DNA from: CAZHBD01 sp964530555
GTDB taxonomy: Bacteria > Patescibacteriota > Saccharimonadia > Saccharimonadales > AWTP1-31
Reading direction: 5' to 3'
Length of the DNA stretch: 11,175 nt
NCBI GenBank assembly: GCA_964530555.1
Contig: CAZHBD010000029.1
Location: 1 to 11,175, forward strand
Shown: piece after piece, positions 1 to 5,828 of the stretch
Numbering within the stretch: position 1 is the first letter of the stretch
How the letters are laid out: each line of letters starts with the position of its first letter
Translations under genes and position numbers: made by a program
The notes under the pieces: model-generated
Databases searched by the model: none
What the model saw: only the letters and a program-made list of their open reading frames with translations
Told to the model about the DNA's origin: nothing

Positions 1-70
1 ACATCGGGCGACCATTGAAGCGGTCGCTTTGATTGACTCTTCGGCTAGAAAGGCTGGTTACTCCGAGTAA
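1..70 (+). CDS. C-terminal tail of an unidentified gene (partial)
   Basis: Only one plus-strand frame is open from the left edge. It starts at base 2, reads 22 codons and stops at TAA 68-70. The tail, ending in ARKAGYSE, matches no family I can name. The next gene's -10-like element begins 30 nt after this stop, which fits a gene ending here. The reverse strand is also open over this short stretch, so the call rests on the lack of any other explanation for bases 1-70. Confidence 0.35.
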   Translation, partial: HRATIEAVALIDSSARKAGYSE

Positions 71-100
71 TCAACAAACTGCCTGTGCTTGCGATAACCG

Positions 101-106
101 TACAAT
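101..106 (+). promoter_or_regulatory. Putative -10 element of the 125 gene
   Basis: TACAAT (5/6 to TATAAT) lies 18 nt before the ATG at 125, giving a predicted leader of about 12 nt. No good -35 box is seen at 16-18 bp; CTGCCT at 79-84 is the best match. There is no strong Shine-Dalgarno sequence, only GAGAG at 112-116. Confidence 0.35.
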
Positions 107-124
107 TGTGCGAGAGTATTCCCT

Positions 125-550
125 ATGACCGATGTAGTATCACGTCCTCAACCAATAACATTCTGTGCAGCTACCGATAAACTGGTTGATCAATTTGCTC
201 GAGCTGAAAACTTTGAAAACCTGCGCGATGCTAACGGCTTAAGCGACGGCGAGACTGCGGCTGAACTAACAAGGTTAGTGGCTGCAAGCTTTACGTTTGA
301 ACTTCCAAGTCCTGCGCATGCAGTGATGTACTTAGCTGGATGGCATGCTACGCTTAGGGCTGACTGCTCAGAGATGTATCGGACGTTACGTCAGCAAGAT
401 CCAGAGCTCAGTCGCGAACAAGCCAATCAAAACCCGGAGTTAGAAATACTCAATGGCATACGTCGCGGCGTGCACCGCGCCTTGGTTCGTGAAGAACATG
501 CGCTTCAGCGGCGACGAGTGATTAAGATCCCGAAGTTACCAGAGATATAA
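125..550 (+). CDS. Hypothetical protein, 141 aa, soluble
   Basis: I do not recognise the family. The 141-residue product begins MTDVVSRPQ. It is rich in Ala, Glu and Arg, has no signal peptide or convincing membrane span, and looks mostly helical. The last 40 residues are strongly charged and basic (RRGVHRALVREEHALQRRR), which could suit nucleic-acid or protein contact, but that is a guess. The ATG at 125 sits just behind a TACAAT element and has only a weak purine stretch as a ribosome site. The gene ends at TAA 548-550 and the next gene has its own promoter, so it is probably monocistronic. The length and the absence of stops in an amino-acid-like composition support a real gene; the function is unknown. 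Confidence 0.6.
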   Translation: MTDVVSRPQPITFCAATDKLVDQFARAENFENLRDANGLSDGETAAELTRLVAASFTFELPSPAHAVMYLAGWHATLRADCSEMYRTLRQQDPELSREQANQNPELEILNGIRRGVHRALVREEHALQRRRVIKIPKLPEI

Positions 551-577
551 GATCCTTTTCGTAAGTAGTTTGCTGGC

Positions 578-606
578 TTGCCTTGTTTGACCAATAAGCT
601 TATGCT
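578..606 (+). promoter_or_regulatory. Promoter of the pilin-like gene (leaderless geometry)
   Basis: A -35-like TTGCCT (578-583), a 17-bp spacer and a -10-like TATGCT (601-606) precede the ATG at 616. With the usual 6-8 nt from -10 to start site, transcription would begin about 3 nt before the ATG, leaving no room for a ribosome-binding site. The palindrome CTTAC-A-GTAAG (605-615) covers the predicted start site. Confidence 0.5.
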
Positions 607-615
607 TACAGTAAG

Positions 616-1551
616 ATGAAATCCTTGCGCTACAATCAGGCCGGCTTTGGCCATATAGAGCTTGTGTTGATTGTTGTTATTGTTGGGTTATTTGGGTTTA
701 TTGGCTGGCGTGTTTATGAAGCAAAGAAACCCAAGAAACAGTTAAGTATTGAGCAAATTATTGTAGATTACGAAAAAAACAGAGGTGGTTTTCCTGAATT
801 ATCCGTGAAAGATTATCAAAGTAAAGACAAAAATGATCAGATATACGCACCTTACGTGGCTTATACCGCAGATAACTCCCAGGACTTAGGTGCGGCACAG
901 AGTAACCATTGGATGCACTTGAGCGGAAAGGCCGATGTGATTCAGTCAATGCTTGATGTGCAAGCTCAAAGAATTGCGGCTTCGCTGCAAACCAACGGTT
1001 TTTCGCTTGACGCTCATCCCCCGATTAATATTACTTCATCCAGCTTTATACAAAATCCGCCGTATGGGCATGCGGCCAATGGCTACTATGTAAGCAAAGA
1101 TACCGTGTGTTTGCTTGGATCAAGCGCAGCTCTCGTAACTACTGGCACCTCTCAGCTGTACCTGGACTGCGTGGGTAGGGCTGCGATTACAAAAGCTGCT
1201 GCGGAGGTTAAGGGATTCGTTCAGCCCTATAAAGACTATGTGGAAAGTCTTGATATACAGACTACCGATCGACTAGGCGAGCGACATGGATTGCCAGTAA
1301 TGGCGTACTTTTACCGGCCAGTTATTAAGGCTTCTACTAATTCAGCCTATCAGTACGCTGAAGTGAATGCTCGAGCTGTTGATTATAACGATGGTTTTAA
1401 CGCTCGCGCGCTCTTCTATAAAAAATCGTCAGATAAACATTGGAAATTTGCTGGTGCCACACAGCAAGGCTTGTTCTGCAAAGACTTACCGGATGCTGAT
1501 GCCAAGCAAGCGTTAGCTGGCGTTTGTCTTCCTGATAATGCTCAGCTCTAA
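616..1551 (+). CDS. Type IV pilin-like (prepilin-leader) surface protein
   Basis: The product is a 311-aa protein with a class III/type IV prepilin start. It has a short basic leader (Lys2, Arg5), Gly10 just before Phe11, and Glu at mature position 5 (Glu15), followed by a hydrophobic helix over about residues 14-34. Prepilin peptidase would cut after Gly10 and methylate Phe. This is established for the family and seen here only as motif. The large C-terminal domain has four cysteines (165, 185, 288, 304), which could form two disulfides outside the cell. The rest matches nothing I can name. At about 300 residues it is longer than a typical major pilin, so it may be a minor pilin or pseudopilin-type anchor. 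No pilus machinery genes are adjacent. The start has no Shine-Dalgarno and sits behind a close -10 box. Its TAA overlaps the stop of the convergent minus-strand gene. Confidence 0.8.
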   Translation: MKSLRYNQAGFGHIELVLIVVIVGLFGFIGWRVYEAKKPKKQLSIEQIIVDYEKNRGGFPELSVKDYQSKDKNDQIYAPYVAYTADNSQDLGAAQSNHWMHLSGKADVIQSMLDVQAQRIAASLQTNGFSLDAHPPINITSSSFIQNPPYGHAANGYYVSKDTVCLLGSSAALVTTGTSQLYLDCVGRAAITKAAAEVKGFVQPYKDYVESLDIQTTDRLGERHGLPVMAYFYRPVIKASTNSAYQYAEVNARAVDYNDGFNARALFYKKSSDKHWKFAGATQQGLFCKDLPDADAKQALAGVCLPDNAQL

Positions 1552-2141
1552 CTAATATCCTTACGACTCATCCCGAGCTGACGCTCACGAACAAATACCA
1601 GCGAGGCAAGTCCTAAGTTAAGCGCAGCTGACTCGATAGTAATTGCGAGCGACGCAAAAGTTCGTGGCGAGGCCAAAGCGGTAAGAACTAGGGCCATGCA
1701 ACCCAAAATAAAATAGGTTATAGCGGTCTCTTCGTGCGGGTGAGTAAACGCATGTCGAACCGTTGGTGTTAACGCGAAAACATCCGTGATGATCACAAAC
1801 AGCAGAGCATAGTTTGGGTTATCCGTCAGTTGCCACAGCAAAATGCCAGCGATTGCGATAGATTGGCACAGAGCATCGAACTTCGTGTATTTACGGGTGC
1901 CTTTAAACAAGCCCAGGATCAAGATAGTGGACGAGACTGCAAATAACGACACGCCTAAGACCACCGTGTTGAGGGCCCCGCCGGCTGCTAGTGCAGAAAC
2001 AATAATAATTCCATTCAGCAGAGTCCAGGTCGACCAGGAAGCGATGTTCGGTTTGTTCTTTCCTTTTATAACATCCAGAAAATAGGGGACGCCCGCCAAG
2101 AACTCTACGATGGCTACGGCAACGAGTAAGGCATTTCTCAT
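1548..2141 (-). CDS. PQ-loop/SWEET-like 7-TM membrane protein, function unknown
   Basis: This 197-aa polytopic protein has about seven hydrophobic segments (near residues 2-20, 33-52, 57-78, 90-107, 111-128, 142-158, 165-185). The first half contains GVPYFLDVIKGKNKP then a WSTW helix; the second half repeats the layout at LTPTVRHAFTHPHE then a hydrophobic helix. This two-fold 3+1+3 pattern is typical of PQ-loop/SWEET-type proteins, some of which carry sugars, amino acids or lipids. The assignment is by architecture, not by a diagnostic motif. It is the last gene of the minus-strand psd-pssA unit, 31 nt behind pssA. A weak AGAAG stretch lies upstream of the ATG at 2141. It ends at TAG 1548-1550, overlapping the convergent gene's stop by 3 nt. 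Confidence 0.7.
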   Translation of the reverse strand: MRNALLVAVAIVEFLAGVPYFLDVIKGKNKPNIASWSTWTLLNGIIIVSALAAGGALNTVVLGVSLFAVSSTILILGLFKGTRKYTKFDALCQSIAIAGILLWQLTDNPNYALLFVIITDVFALTPTVRHAFTHPHEETAITYFILGCMALVLTALASPRTFASLAITIESAALNLGLASLVFVRERQLGMSRKDIS

Positions 2142-2172
2142 GTTCGTGACTTCTTATGCAGGCTCAACAGCC

Positions 2173-2688
2173 TTACTTAAATATTCTTGGCACTTTGATG
2201 GTACTGATGTACAAACCAACGAGCAATGTGATGGCTAGCCCGGCTACCACCGGAGTCGCTTTAAGCAAAAGCAGGGCCGGGATCAGCACACAGCTCGTAT
2301 CGATCGGCACGCCTATGAAATACCCTTTGGTCTCAACTCGGTTGACGTTGTAGCGTGCCAAGCGAAGTGCTCCGCAGAGCGGAATTAGTACGGCAAGAGC
2401 GGATAGCCATGTTGTCTGGTAGTAAGTTGCAATAATTACCATTGGGGCAACGCCAAACGTCACAAGATCGGCTAGTGAGTCCATCTCTGCCCCAAAGTCT
2501 GTTGCCTGATTGCGTCGCTTGGCAATGAGACCATCGACGATGTCAAACCAAGCTCCGAGTATGAGCAGCAAGCATGACAACAGGTAGTCGTGATGGATTG
2601 CCGCGAGTACTGCAGTCGCACCGCAGGCGAGGTTGGCCAAGGTGGCAACTGTGGCAAAAGTGATGTATTTATGAATTGATTTTGGCAA
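2173..2688 (-). CDS. pssA: CDP-diacylglycerol--serine O-phosphatidyltransferase
   Basis: This integral membrane enzyme of the CDP-alcohol phosphatidyltransferase family joins CDP-diacylglycerol and serine to give phosphatidylserine. The family motif DG-x2-AR-x8-G-x3-D-x3-D is present with Lys for Arg: Asp49, Asp52-Gly53, Ala56-Lys57, Gly66, Asp70 and Asp74. It is followed by LADLVTFGVAP, a signature of the PssA branch. Several membrane helices surround it. I chose the TTG at 2688-2686 because GGAG (2701-2698) stands 9 nt before it, giving 171 aa. An in-frame TTG at 2706 would add six residues but has no ribosome site. The start lies inside the end of psd (20-nt overlap), so the two are probably translationally coupled. 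The product feeds directly into Psd. Confidence 0.88.
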   Translation of the reverse strand: MPKSIHKYITFATVATLANLACGATAVLAAIHHDYLLSCLLLILGAWFDIVDGLIAKRRNQATDFGAEMDSLADLVTFGVAPMVIIATYYQTTWLSALAVLIPLCGALRLARYNVNRVETKGYFIGVPIDTSCVLIPALLLLKATPVVAGLAITLLVGLYISTIKVPRIFK

Positions 2689-3301
2689 GGATGGTTTCTC
2701 CTGCAATTACACGTTGTCCTGATTGTACCTGAAAAGTAATATTTTTGGGTAAAATAAGCGTAACCTGAGAGCCTAATTTTATAACACCCACTACTTGGCC
2801 TTTCTTAACTTGTGTATTCGGCTCAACAAAGGTCTCGATACGGCGCGCCAAAAAACCAGCAACCTGAATCATTTTCACCTTTAACAAACCAGAGCTAATG
2901 AGTAGCTCAGTTTTCTCATTTTCTAAAAAAGCGTTCATAGAGTTGGCTGCCCGAAAGCGACCTTCTTGGTGGGTTATCTGTTGCACGCTTCCTGCAATAG
3001 GTGCCCGGTTGTAATGCACGTCAAGTGGCGTCATAAATATTGAAACGATGTAGCCAGACTGGGCAACCTCGCTAGTAGTGGTTTTGACTACCCCCAGCGC
3101 GCGAGTGTTTCCTTTGTATAGCTCCACGCTGTTATTGCTGAAGGGGATGATATCAATAATCCGGCCATCTGCGGGAGCAATTATATTTTTGCCTTCAGGA
3201 GTAACTCTATGCGGGTTACGCATTAAGACGAATTTCCATAACAGCACAGCGCAAATAGTGGAAATCAAAAAAGCTATGCCAGCTTGGGCATCATTATTCA
3301 T
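2669..3301 (-). CDS. psd: Phosphatidylserine decarboxylase proenzyme (short, PSD-A type)
   Basis: The enzyme decarboxylates phosphatidylserine to phosphatidylethanolamine using a pyruvoyl group made by self-cleavage. The 210-aa protein has one N-terminal membrane helix (about residues 8-26), APADG with the family Asp at 45, DVHYNRAP with His96, and the C-terminal cleavage motif LGSQ. Cutting before Ser178 would leave a 33-residue alpha chain. The length fits the short PSD-A group rather than the ~320-aa E. coli form. I chose the ATG at 3301. A TTG nine codons upstream (3328) is open, but the predicted -10 box falls between the two, so the longer form would not be transcribed. It is the first gene of the minus-strand operon with pssA. 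Confidence 0.9.
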   Translation of the reverse strand: MNNDAQAGIAFLISTICAVLLWKFVLMRNPHRVTPEGKNIIAPADGRIIDIIPFSNNSVELYKGNTRALGVVKTTTSEVAQSGYIVSIFMTPLDVHYNRAPIAGSVQQITHQEGRFRAANSMNAFLENEKTELLISSGLLKVKMIQVAGFLARRIETFVEPNTQVKKGQVVGVIKLGSQVTLILPKNITFQVQSGQRVIAGETILAKINS

Positions 3302-3308
3302 TGACTCT

Positions 3309-3338
3309 ATTCTAACGGTTTTTGACAACCACTGTCCA
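3309..3338 (-). promoter_or_regulatory. Promoter of the psd-pssA operon (leaderless geometry)
   Basis: Read on the minus strand, TGGACA (3338-3333, 5/6 to TTGACA), an 18-bp spacer and TAGAAT (3314-3309, 5/6 to TATAAT) end 7 nt before the psd ATG at 3301. The predicted start site coincides with the ATG or nearly so, and no Shine-Dalgarno lies between. Confidence 0.6.
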
Positions 3339-3429
3339 CTACACCAGGCGGATAAGGAGAATTTTTACAGCAGAGCTTCAGCGTCGTCTTGTAATCTTAA
3401 CGCAAGGGGGGTGAATGGGGCAAAAATGG

Positions 3430-3458
3430 TTGACGCACGCAGTAAACGATGATACCAT
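3430..3458 (+). promoter_or_regulatory. Putative promoter of the 3536 gene
   Basis: TTGACG (3430-3435), a 17-bp spacer and TACCAT (3453-3458) predict a start near 3465. The transcript would carry a leader of about 70 nt that begins with the hairpin at 3468-3497 and ends with AAGGAG before the GTG at 3536. The -10 match is only moderate. Confidence 0.4.
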
Positions 3459-3467
3459 AAGCTCTTC

Positions 3468-3498
3468 AAAAGATTACCCCGAAGTGGGCAATCTTTTT
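3468..3498 (+). terminator. Terminator-like hairpin in the leader of the 3536 gene
   Basis: AAAAGATT (3468-3475) pairs with AATCTTTT (3490-3497). After a one-by-one A/C mismatch, CCC (3477-3479) pairs with GGG (3486-3488) around a 6-nt loop. The right arm runs into further T-rich sequence. It resembles an intrinsic terminator, and because both flanks are A/T-rich it could act in either direction. No gene ends just before it on either strand, so its place at the 5' end of a predicted transcript is unusual. It may be an attenuator or a stabilising 5' stem. Confidence 0.45.
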
Positions 3499-3535
3499 AT
3501 TTTCGACAGAATGTATAGGTAAGGAGTTATTACTA

Positions 3536-3808
3536 GTGTTTGAATTTCGAGGACAAATTTCTGCAGAAACTGAGCGGAGGGTGCCATTAGGGCCGCTTAG
3601 TGCTTCGGTTGAACTCAGCCGTATCGTCTTAGGCACAGCAGTTGGCCTGGGTGCAGCGTTGCTCGATATTGCCACCGGCGGTGTAGAAAAGTCGGGTCCG
3701 ACCCAGTTGTCACGGTCTGTCGGTCAGATATCGGTCCGTTCAGAATTAGGGCCTACGGGTTTCCCGCCTGTGGAACCCACGTTGTCTCAAGTGCTTGATC
3801 GTCCGTAA
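3536..3808 (+). CDS. Small hypothetical protein, 90 aa
   Basis: I do not recognise this product. The GTG at 3536 is supported by AAGGAG (3521-3526), 9 nt upstream. Residues 27-47 (ELSRIVLGTAVGLGAALLDI region) form one hydrophobic, possibly membrane-associated helix. The flanks are polar, with a Pro/Ser-rich C terminus. It ends in three tandem in-frame TAA codons (3806-3814). It is the first of three small plus-strand ORFs that end at the terminator 4413-4443. The ribosome site and tandem stops support a translated gene; nothing shows its function. Confidence 0.55.
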   Translation: MFEFRGQISAETERRVPLGPLSASVELSRIVLGTAVGLGAALLDIATGGVEKSGPTQLSRSVGQISVRSELGPTGFPPVEPTLSQVLDRP

Positions 3809-3896
3809 TAATAATTCCTCAACAGAGGTAAGAATTGCTACAGCTGCGCAGGCTGCATCCATCGTACACTGTTTCTGCAACAGAAAGGTAGTTGAT

Positions 3897-4100
3897 ATGG
3901 CACACGCAGAACTTGATGATTTTAAGCCCGTCGCAGAGATACCTGTTAAACGGCGTGCGTTAGAAGTAGCAATTGGTACTGGAGCACTCGTTTTCCATGC
4001 CCTGATCGGCCCCGAATCGATGAAGCGACGTAAAAGCAGGATCAGTAAGCTGTTTCCCCGTTCGCGACACATTAACCTGGATATCGACACACCGGTGTAG
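3897..4100 (+). CDS. Small hypothetical protein, 67 aa
   Basis: The ATG at 3897 is preceded by AAAGG (3884-3888) with an 8-nt spacer. An upstream extension to TTG 3795 would overlap the previous gene and has no ribosome site, so I reject it. The product has a short apolar stretch (about residues 22-37, ALEVAIGTGALVFHAL), then a strongly basic segment (MKRRKSRISKLFPRSRH) and an acidic tail. A membrane-proximal or nucleic-acid role is possible but not shown. A 10-bp palindrome ACACCGGTGT (4089-4098) overlaps the last codons. The family is unknown. Confidence 0.5.
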   Translation: MAHAELDDFKPVAEIPVKRRALEVAIGTGALVFHALIGPESMKRRKSRISKLFPRSRHINLDIDTPV

Positions 4101-4145
4101 GGACCGACTAAGGTTGTAAGATATTTTGCTGTTAGGCAATAGCGC

Positions 4146-4158
4146 TACTGTTACAGTA
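4146..4158 (+). promoter_or_regulatory. Palindrome TACTGT-T-ACAGTA upstream of the 4187 gene
   Basis: This is a perfect 13-nt inverted repeat with 6-bp arms, 28 nt before the GTG at 4187. Its right half contains TACAGT, which could be a -10 element with a start near 4164. It may be an operator overlapping a promoter, or chance. Confidence 0.25.
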
Positions 4159-4186
4159 AAAACGTAACCAAGAGAAGGTGACCCTG

Positions 4187-4393
4187 GTGAACAGATTTGA
4201 AGGATTTAATATCGACCCTACGGCGCAAGCGGATGCCGGTGGACGCGCTCGCGACATGGCGCCACAACTTTCGAGCTTAGTCTTTCATTCTACTGTCAGC
4301 GCTTCGTCATTTGTGGGGCGCCCCGAACACATAGCTCGACCTGAGCAGTCCGTAGCTACGCAACCGGCTGTTTTGACTGAAATTCCACACTAA
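4187..4393 (+). CDS. Small hypothetical protein, 68 aa
   Basis: I chose the GTG at 4187 because GAAGGTGA (4174-4181) stands 5 nt before it. The in-frame GTG at 4178 lies inside that ribosome site. The product begins MNRFEGFNIDPTAQAD and is polar, with no membrane span, cysteines or recognisable motif. It is the last of the three small ORFs: an intrinsic terminator starts 20 nt after the TAA. Function is unknown and, given the size, it is only moderately certain to be a gene. Confidence 0.48.
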   Translation: MNRFEGFNIDPTAQADAGGRARDMAPQLSSLVFHSTVSASSFVGRPEHIARPEQSVATQPAVLTEIPH

Positions 4394-4412
4394 TTCCCAC
4401 ATTCCTATTTGT

Positions 4413-4443
4413 AAAGTCCCGGTCTGAATGACTGGGACTTTTT
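4413..4443 (+). terminator. Intrinsic terminator after the small-ORF cluster
   Basis: AAAGTCCCGGTC (4413-4424) pairs along all 12 positions, including one G-U, with GACTGGGACTTT (4430-4441). The loop is TGAAT and the stem runs into a run of five T (4439-4443). It lies 20 nt after the stop at 4393 and 43 nt before tRNA-Cys, so it separates the two transcription units. Confidence 0.88.
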
Positions 4444-4486
4444 GATGGGTTTTGATACCATAAGGTGGTTCGATAAAAGAGGTTGT

Positions 4487-4560
4487 GGCGCGGTGGCCGA
4501 GGAGTTAGGCAAGGGTCTGCAAAACCCTGTACACGAGTGCGAATCTCGTCCGCGCCTCCA
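4487..4560 (+). tRNA. tRNA-Cys(GCA)
   Basis: The full cloverleaf has acceptor GGCGCGG/CCGCGCC (7 bp), D stem GCC/GGC, anticodon stem AGGGT/ACCCT with loop CTGCAAA (anticodon GCA, 4519-4521), T stem ACGAG/CTCGT, discriminator T4557 and an encoded CCA (4558-4560). Two residues are odd. The T loop reads TGCGAAT, so position 55 is G (4539) instead of the near-universal U. The D loop reads GAGGAGTTA, so the residue aligned with G18 is A (4503). G19 (4504) and C56 (4540) are kept. The gdhA start codon follows 7 nt after the CCA. The upstream terminator isolates it from the small ORFs. GATAAA (4472-4477) may be its -10 box. Confidence 0.93.
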
Positions 4561-4567
4561 CACGATT

Positions 4568-5791
4568 ATGAATCCCTGGGAAAATGCTCAAACCATTTTG
4601 CGGGCTGCCGCCCAAAAAGCGCAGGTCGACCCTGAGCTGGTTGCGCAACTTCTCACGCACGATAACCAGATCGATACGCAGCTTACGCTAAAGCACGACA
4701 ATGGTCAGGAGAAACAGTACCGAGCGTATCGGTTGCAGCACAATAACTGGCGTGGCCCATACAAAGGTGGCTTACGCTACCACCCCCATGTTTCGACTGA
4801 CGAAGTAAAGGCGCTGAGTTTATGGATGACTATCAAAAATGCCATCATAGATGTACCGTTCGGTGGGGGTAAGGGAGGTATCACGGTTAATCCAAAAGAA
4901 CTGTCAAAAGGTGAGTTAGAGCGTTTGTCGCGCGCATTTGCCCGTGAGCTCGCTCCTTATATCGGTCCTGACAGTGACGTTCCTGCTCCAGATGTCAACA
5001 CCACGCCCGAAATCATGGCGTGGATTGCCGAAGAGTTTGGCAACCAGGCGGTTGTTACCGGAAAACCTGTTGAAAAAGGTGGTTCAGAGGGTAGAACTGA
5101 AGCCACCGGATATGGCGGTGTGTATGTGTTGCTGGCAATACTTGAGCAAATGAAGCGTCAGCCAAAAGGTATGACAGCTGCAATTCAGGGGTTTGGTAAC
5201 GTGGGCATTTACGCTGCGGAACAAATGGTACGTTCGGGGATCACCGTTGTGGCTATTGCGGACTCCCGCGCGACACTATACGTTCAAAACGGTTTGACCG
5301 ATGTTCTGCAACTCGCTGAGGCCAAGCGAGCTAAGGGCTCGCTGGAAGCAGCAGCTACATCTCTGAAGTTGCCGGCCAAAATCTTTCCACCTGAGGCAAT
5401 ATTTGGATTAACAGCGGAAATTTTAGCACCCGCTGCTCTCGAAGGGGCGCTGAATGACCAGAACATGGAGCAAGTAACGGCCGATATTATTCTGGAGCTG
5501 GCTAATGGTCCGCTTACCCCTGAAGCTGATAGCTATCTGTCGGAACAAGGCAAGATTATTATTCCAGATGTATTGGCTAACGCAGGCGGTGTGGCAGTCA
5601 GCTACTACGAGTGGTTGCAAAATCGTTCTTCAGAACACTGGTCCAAGCAGGCGGTACTGGAGCGACTAGAAAAGCAGATGCGAACCGCCGTGCAAGCGGT
5701 GCTCAATGCGCAGCAAGAACACAATTGCACGCTCCGCGAAGCTGCCTATATTGTGGCGTTACAACGCCTGGCTGAAAGCAGACCAAACTAG
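4568..5791 (+). CDS. gdhA: Glutamate dehydrogenase (Glu/Leu/Phe/Val dehydrogenase family)
   Basis: The cytoplasmic enzyme interconverts glutamate and 2-oxoglutarate plus ammonia with NAD(P). The 407-aa product carries the substrate and catalytic residues in the family's order: Lys66 in YKGGLRYHP, Lys90, Lys102 in GGGKGG and Asp142 in PAPDVNT. The spacings of 24, 12 and 40 are the same as in the clostridial enzyme (Lys89, 113, 125, Asp165). A Rossmann GFGNVG lies at 208-213, and Ser345 in the NAGGVAVSYYEW region supports glutamate specificity over leucine. The cofactor cannot be fixed by eye. The ATG at 4568 is the right start: an in-frame ATG at 4442 would translate through tRNA-Cys. There is no Shine-Dalgarno and only 7 nt after the tRNA, so the mRNA is probably released by tRNA 3' processing and read nearly leaderless. 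Confidence 0.93.
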   Translation: MNPWENAQTILRAAAQKAQVDPELVAQLLTHDNQIDTQLTLKHDNGQEKQYRAYRLQHNNWRGPYKGGLRYHPHVSTDEVKALSLWMTIKNAIIDVPFGGGKGGITVNPKELSKGELERLSRAFARELAPYIGPDSDVPAPDVNTTPEIMAWIAEEFGNQAVVTGKPVEKGGSEGRTEATGYGGVYVLLAILEQMKRQPKGMTAAIQGFGNVGIYAAEQMVRSGITVVAIADSRATLYVQNGLTDVLQLAEAKRAKGSLEAAATSLKLPAKIFPPEAIFGLTAEILAPAALEGALNDQNMEQVTADIILELANGPLTPEADSYLSEQGKIIIPDVLANAGGVAVSYYEWLQNRSSEHWSKQAVLERLEKQMRTAVQAVLNAQQEHNCTLREAAYIVALQRLAESRPN

Positions 5792-5793
5792 AT

Positions 5794-5822
5794 TTGGTAT
5801 ACGCTGAGGCAATTGCTATATT
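5794..5822 (+). promoter_or_regulatory. Promoter of the HNH gene (leaderless geometry)
   Basis: TTGGTA (5794-5799), a 17-bp spacer and TATATT (5817-5822) end 6 nt before the ATG at 5829. The predicted start site falls on or next to the ATG, with no ribosome site between. The -35 box begins 2 nt after the gdhA stop codon. Confidence 0.5.
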
Positions 5823-5828
5823 TTACCT

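Noticed and set aside
3078..3452. Plus-strand 124-aa frame opposite psd
   Set aside because: Antisense shadow of psd, whose catalytic motifs are clear on the minus strand.
3746..4090. Minus-strand 114-aa frame across the small-ORF cluster
   Set aside because: It has no recognisable domain, and the plus-strand ORFs have ribosome sites and end at a plus-strand terminator.
4089..4098. Palindrome ACACCGGTGT at the end of the 67-aa ORF
   Set aside because: Short, inside coding sequence, no T tract, and expected by chance at this scale.
4442..4567. Upstream extension of glutamate dehydrogenase to ATG 4442
   Set aside because: It would translate straight through the terminator tail and tRNA-Cys; the family's N terminus fits the ATG at 4568.
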